Assembly (NCBI GenBank): GCA_003342815.1 | Contig: PTEX01000297.1 | Coordinates: 1-64,000, forward strand | Length of the DNA stretch: 64,000 nt | Reading direction: 5' to 3' | Source: Eudromia elegans | Lineage: Eukaryota > Chordata > Aves > Tinamiformes > Tinamidae | Part shown: piece by piece, positions 63,867 to 64,000 of the stretch | Layout of the letters: each line of letters begins with the position of its first letter | Position numbering within the stretch: position 1 is the stretch's first letter | The notes under the pieces: generated by a model | What the model was told of the DNA's origin: nothing | Databases searched by the model: none | Seen by the model: only the letters and a program-made list of their open reading frames with translations | Program-made: the position numbers and the translations under genes

Positions 63867-63951
63867 GAGACCCTGCGTGTGCAGGGGGTTTGGACTAGAT
63901 GACCTCTAGAGGTCCCTTCCAGTCCTAGGCATTCTATGATTCTATGATTCT
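63867..63951 (+). other. CR1 3' UTR and 8-bp tail repeat
   Basis: Short 3' UTR with the hairpin-prone 'ccctgcgtgtgcaggg' block, the highly conserved 'tttggactagatgacctcta' and 'gaggtcccttccag' segments, and two and a half ATTCTATG units. Among CR1 elements this end is recognised by the reverse transcriptase to start cDNA synthesis. It matches the ends of the smaller copies in this window. Confidence 0.92.
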
Positions 63952-64000
63952 TTACCTGAAAGCCTGTGATCATTTTTTTCAATGTTTAACCGCTGTGCAA
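63952..64000. other. Flanking DNA right of the CR1 insertion
   Basis: Unique AT-rich sequence after the CR1 tail; too short to interpret. Confidence 0.6.

Larger units (their letters stand above)
61963..63951 (+). mobile_element. CR1 LINE, 5'-truncated and internally deleted, with intact 3' end
   Basis: This is the longest repeat in the window. In order it has: a 5'-truncated endonuclease domain (61,963-62,702), part of the linker (to about 62,783), a reverse transcriptase starting inside the domain (about 62,785-63,420), a second deletion scar at about 63,429-63,454, the ORF2 C-terminus (to the natural stop at 63,864-63,866) and a short 3' UTR. The tail ATTCTATG-ATTCTATG-ATTCT is at 63,931-63,951. 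It is GC-richer than its surroundings and long stretches remain open, so it is younger than the other copies. It cannot be active: the 5' end, ORF1 and parts of ORF2 are missing. CR1 elements typically lack target-site duplications and none was seen. Confidence 0.96.

Noticed and set aside
1..64000. CRISPR arrays, tRNA/rRNA genes, bacterial operons, viral insertions or a new multi-gene system
   Set aside because: No spaced direct-repeat array, cloverleaf, rRNA-like sequence, gene cluster, LTR or viral coding motif was seen on either strand; CR1 content shows nuclear vertebrate DNA.

Overview
The window looks like a gene-poor, AT-rich stretch of a sauropsid nuclear genome, most likely a bird. 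The evidence is the interspersed-repeat content: every recognisable dispersed repeat is a CR1-type LINE. Several copies end in the characteristic 8-bp 3' tail repeat (ATTCTRTG)n and share the terminal 'ttggactagatga..tccagaggtcccttccaacct' type block. I saw no SINE with a poly(A) tail, no LTR element and no DNA transposon, and overall repeat density is low, which fits avian intergenic DNA. I cannot name the species or the chromosome.

Layout. Positions 1-11,100 are AT-rich non-coding DNA with a small CpG-containing hairpin at the left edge and a 54-base T run near 7.5 kb. At 11.1-11.9 kb there is a mosaic of CR1 pieces in alternating orientation. Positions 11.9-31.7 kb are mostly unique AT-rich DNA with microsatellites: (GGAT)13 near 28.0 kb and an (AAAAG)n tract near 30.9 kb that contains a 105-base assembly gap. 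Some stretches have a more complex, homeodomain-site-rich composition that may be conserved non-coding elements. From 31.7 to 54.9 kb lie small 3' fragments of CR1 on both strands, a perfect (TTTTA)20 array at 39.25-39.35 kb, and simple A/T tracts. From 54.9 to 61.9 kb I see unique AT-rich DNA. The right end (61.96-63.95 kb) holds the only substantial coding relic: a relatively young-looking but dead CR1 with a 5'-truncated endonuclease domain, a partial reverse transcriptase and an intact 3' end.

No host protein-coding gene, rRNA, tRNA, CRISPR array or operon can be supported. The open frames outside CR1 and simple repeats are short, overlap on both strands and match no family I recognise, as expected for random AT-rich DNA. 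The most informative observations are structural: an interleaved +/- CR1 mosaic that simple nesting cannot explain, an 11-bp perfect palindrome exactly at a deletion scar in the long CR1, a splice-acceptor-like junction at its 5' end, and loss of a catalytic aspartate in its reverse transcriptase. I found no convincing new biological system; the candidate regulatory blocks are inferences from composition and motifs only.
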